From contig JAHLKH010000008.1 of assembly GCA_025526915.1 (NCBI GenBank), positions 1 to 64,000 on the forward strand: a stretch of DNA of 64,000 nucleotides. Direction: 5' to 3'. Below the pieces are notes generated by a model that searched no databases, was not told the DNA's origin, and was given only the letters and a program-made list of their open reading frames with translations. Below are positions 61,069-64,000 of this stretch, piece by piece. A program made the position numbers and the translations under genes. Positions within the stretch are counted from its first letter, which is position 1, and each line of letters starts with the position of its first letter. Origin of the DNA: Entophlyctis helioformis (lineage: Eukaryota > Chytridiomycota > Chytridiomycetes > Chytridiales > Chytriomycetaceae).

Positions 61069-63376
61069 TCAAGAGAGTCGACGCGTTATGCCTTGCACGT
61101 GGTGGAGCACGTTCTCAAGCACTCGCATGTCCATCAGCTGCCGAAGAAGATCGTCGGCATTCTCATCACCAGGCGCAGCGTTGGGCTTTTGCTTGTCTTC
61201 AAGGCCTGTGATTGCACGCGACACAGCCTTCTCCAAAGGCGCAAGGAGCTTCTGTGATGTTGCGTTGATGTGCATGCTGTCCCAGACACCAAGCCGATCC
61301 GTGTCTGGAGTCTGCCGAAGAAGCAGGTATTGGTACAGGTTGAGCGAATGCATCAGGACCGAGTGCCGCTCAAAAAGTAGCGGCTCGCTGTCGAAGATGG
61401 ACGAGCCCTTGAACACAACCTCGTTGCGGTACAGCGCAGATCTCCCATCCAGAAGAATCGACAAGAACGTGTCCCTGGCCACGTGTGTGCCAAACAAGCT
61501 GGCTGTCTGGGCATTGGCAGTACCGTCAGTGCTGGCCAGATAATCAGAGTCAAGGCAACCCACTTTGGCTTCGCGACCACCATTGTCTTGCAATGCGAGG
61601 TGAATGGCATCCTTGAGCAGCGAAATGCCAGCGACAATCATGGCTGGAGCCTTGCTGTCCACAAGGATGCCAAGAAGAATGCGACTCTTGACGTCGTCTG
61701 TGTAGATTTGAAGCAACGCCTTGAATGCGCAAAACGCTACCGTCGACTGCTGCTGGCTGGAAGCTGTCAGGATAGCCGACAGCATTGCCTTGCCATGCGT
61801 CCGTCCATCAATCGTGGTGAGCTTGCAGCAGTTGAGCATACGACTGTGTGCCAACACGCACGCGCACACATACTTTGACAAGCTGCTGATGTCCAGTTTC
61901 GTGGGCTGGCTCATTGTCAGATACCCCTTGAACCTCCTCACCAAACGTGCTCAAGCCAATGGACATTGGTGCCAGGCGAGGCAGCAAAAAGTCGAGCATG
62001 GTAATGGCGAGATGAACGCGTCGTCTGTCGTCACATCGTCGTGCATACCAGGACAATGAGAACCATGACAGTCAGTCGCAAACGCAGCGAGTCAGGAATG
62101 CAAACTTACTGGCTGAAAAGCACAAGCATGGCATCCATAACCTTGTCAAACAACCATTCTGGATGGTAAACCAAGGGCATCTGATCTGCTAGTGCAGGCG
62201 AAAATGGCAAGGCAGTGATAATAGCCGCACCAAGCGACTGATGCGTAGCAGCAGCGCCTGTCCAGCCTGGGCCTACACCAAGACCAAGCTTTCTACCAAG
62301 CGTCTGTAGATAGCCGCGCTTTGATTAGCTGGCAGCAGCCCAACTTGAATCACCGTTGCCATTTGACACTTGCCAGGAACTGACGTGTATGGTGCAAGGA
62401 CGGATCACTGAGCACGACGCTATTGTCGAATGATCCAAAAATATGCTCGGCCATGCCACAAGCAAGCCTTTCCACTTCGGTTGTGGAGACGCCGTCTTGC
62501 GACGTGCTTGCATATAGACTGTCCAGCATGCGAATGTATGCAGACTCGGCTTGCACCCAAACGGCCTTTGATGCCGATCTGTAGATGCACACATGTTGTC
62601 ACGGTCAGGCCAGTATTCAGCAGGTTCATGTGGAACGTGGCACAGACAAGACCTACTCATCCAGAGCCTTGACAAAGCGAAAGAGAGACAATCCACTGTG
62701 CAGCGACTTGGCGGCATCCTGAAGCATGGAGGTCCTGCGCTGCGGTTGCACGCGGCCGATGGCTTCAACAGTAGATAACAGGTGTGTTAGGGAACAGATT
62801 GATGCGGCCAGCATAACCGGCAGGCCAGATCTGCGCACCAGACACGAGCAGCCACCCCATGGCCAGGAATTGGGCGATGCGGACTTGCCACTCTGGCGAA
62901 TTCCAGCCGCTGCCGACGAGAGCAGCCAGGTGATCGCAGGCATACAGAACCAGGTCCCGAGGGCTCCCGCAAGCTGATCCAATGCGACCCAAGATGCATG
63001 TGGCCAGATCTATGGCTTTCAACCGGCTGTCTCTGGCATCAATCCTGACTGCTGATTCACTGACACCGTCGTCGTCGTTGTCGTCATCTTGCTCGATCAA
63101 GCTGCCAAACGAGCCAGTGAGGAGCATCGCCGCATCCCATGCATGGTCGTTCTCATCCAGCCAGTCCTGTCGAGCCATCCAGGCAAGGTTGGCTGTCCGT
63201 GCAAGCAATGCTCGCAACCACTGCGGTTTAACGATTCTCACCTTGACGGCTTTGTCGTGCTCAGACAGGGCAGTGTCCAGCGCAACAAGAAACTCGACGG
63301 TGTCCTTTAGTGGTGCTGGCAACGCAGCCGACGCAACCGACCCAGCCAGCTGTGCAACAATCCGAGTGTCGGCCAT
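61069..63376 (-). CDS. Helical-repeat protein, probable glomulin/ALF4/YAP-binding family
   Basis: The likely start at 63376 gives MADTRIVAQLAGSVASAALP. Alpha-helical, Leu-rich blocks follow in about five exons: CILGRIGSACGSPRDLVLYA, MLQDAAKSLHSGLSLFRFVK, TLGRKLGLGVGPGWTGAAAT, and MLDFLLPRLAPMSIGLSTFG. The last large exon (61940–61069) includes STVAFCAFKALLQIYTDDVK and GILVDSKAPAMIVAGISLLK, the kind of sequence seen in PF08568 (glomulin/ALF4/Ybp). It ends LENVLHHVQGITRRLS. Two one-base frame corrections are needed, at CCC 62790–62792 and at GGGG near 61935. Glomulin and ALF4 inhibit cullin-RING ligases through RBX1; assigning that role here is an inference. Confidence 0.6.
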
Positions 63377-63539
63377 CGTCGCAAGGTTGGCTGCGAGATC
63401 TCGTCCAGATCGTTTGAATGCTGCAAGTTGGCCGGTTGAGTCAAGAGCTGCATGGTCGGCAGCAGCCTGTGCGGCCGGTGCGGTGCTGGGCACGGCTGCC
63501 TCGTCACGCTCTCGCCATCTACCTTGCCATCTCCCTCGC

Positions 63540-63861
63540 ATGCGCCATAGCCAAGGTCGCTTCTCCACAGACGCAAAGCCATCCACAGGCAGCTGGTACG
63601 AGAGCGTCTTGGCCAACAGTCAAAATGGCAAACAGTCGACGTACGACGACGACGACGACGGTGTGCCGACTGCAGGCACTGAAGCGAAGCCGAAAAAGAG
63701 CAGGCGCAGCAAGGCGAGGGTCGGTACCGTTGCCATGTCGGATTCTGAAAAGTCACGACCAAACGGCTCGGAAAGCACGCGAAGCCAGACCAGTCTGCGC
63801 GGCCCAAGGACGACCGATCCTGTTCTGCACGAGCTGTTGCCAGCACATTTTAACTACACAT
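63540..63861 (+). CDS. N-terminal exon of an unidentified gene, runs off the window
   Basis: The ATG at 63540 gives MRHSQGRFSTDAKPSTGSWY. Acidic (YDDDDDGVPT) and basic (KPKKSRRSKAR) disordered stretches follow, then PRTTDPVLHELLPAHFNYT and a consensus donor GTAAGC at 63862. The exon is divergent from the glomulin-like gene. No domain can be recognised from this part. After 63862 only intron-like sequence is seen, to the end of the window. Confidence 0.4.
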
Positions 63862-64000
63862 GTAAGCGCAAGAGCCATCGTAACCACAAGCAAGTGCGGG
63901 AACTTACGGGCTCGTGTGTGACTGGTGTGTGACTGGGGCATGGCGCAACTTGCATTTGCACCGTAGCTCTCAACCAGGCAGAGAGTGAGCTAGCACCGCG

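Overview
The window looks like nuclear DNA of a zoosporic, early-diverging fungus, most likely a chytrid. It is GC-rich, its genes have many short GT–AG introns, and it mixes fungal families (Zn2Cys6 regulators, Gpi1, Pol5) with genes usually missing from Dikarya (TBCK, a UBAP1-like ESCRT protein, phytochrome-like hybrid kinases). F-box/ankyrin proteins of a style common in chytrids are also present. The species cannot be fixed from the sequence alone.

Layout. (1) 0.2–10.9 kb: two tandem phytochrome-like hybrid histidine kinases, then a short PilJ-type membrane sensor. (2) 11.1–16.3 kb: two nearly identical Zn2Cys6 transcription factors in tandem, each behind the same CACGTG element. (3) 16.4–23.3 kb: compact housekeeping genes VPS25, the N-terminal methyltransferase NTMT1/Tae1, ETF-alpha, a KEN-box protein and pirin. 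(4) 23.8–26.1 kb: tRNA-Ala(AGC) and a DUF4097 beta-helix protein with a repeat-rich promoter. (5) 26.1–35.9 kb: an accessory stretch with an ankyrin relic, a gene-poor 2.5 kb, a broken F-box/ankyrin gene, a small four-pass membrane protein, a membrane protein with 60-bp tandem repeats, and a possible transposon-nuclease remnant. (6) 35.9–64 kb: dense housekeeping genes: beta-tubulin, UBAP1-like, POL5/MYBBP1A, UTP30-like, TBCK, GPI1, ZNG1/CobW, an LRR protein, eIF3i, the mitochondrial SAM carrier, a glomulin-like helical-repeat protein, and the start of one more gene.

How the genes relate. VPS25 (ESCRT-II) and the UBAP1-like protein (ESCRT-I) both serve multivesicular-body sorting. POL5 and UTP30-like are divergent ribosome-biogenesis genes sharing a 139-bp promoter. 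eIF3i and the SAM carrier share a 48-bp divergent promoter. NTMT1 uses SAM and the carrier imports it into mitochondria. The two hybrid kinases and the PilJ protein look like a sensory cluster.

Data quality. Many well-conserved genes (ETF-alpha, POL5, glomulin-like, both Zn2Cys6 copies, the repeat protein) need a one-base frame correction, usually next to a homopolymer or short repeat. The two Zn2Cys6 copies are broken at different bases. Residual long-read indel errors are the simplest explanation, so frame breaks here should not be taken as pseudogenes without checking. Exon boundaries were set by eye from GT/AG sites and family alignment; those described with positions are the better supported ones.
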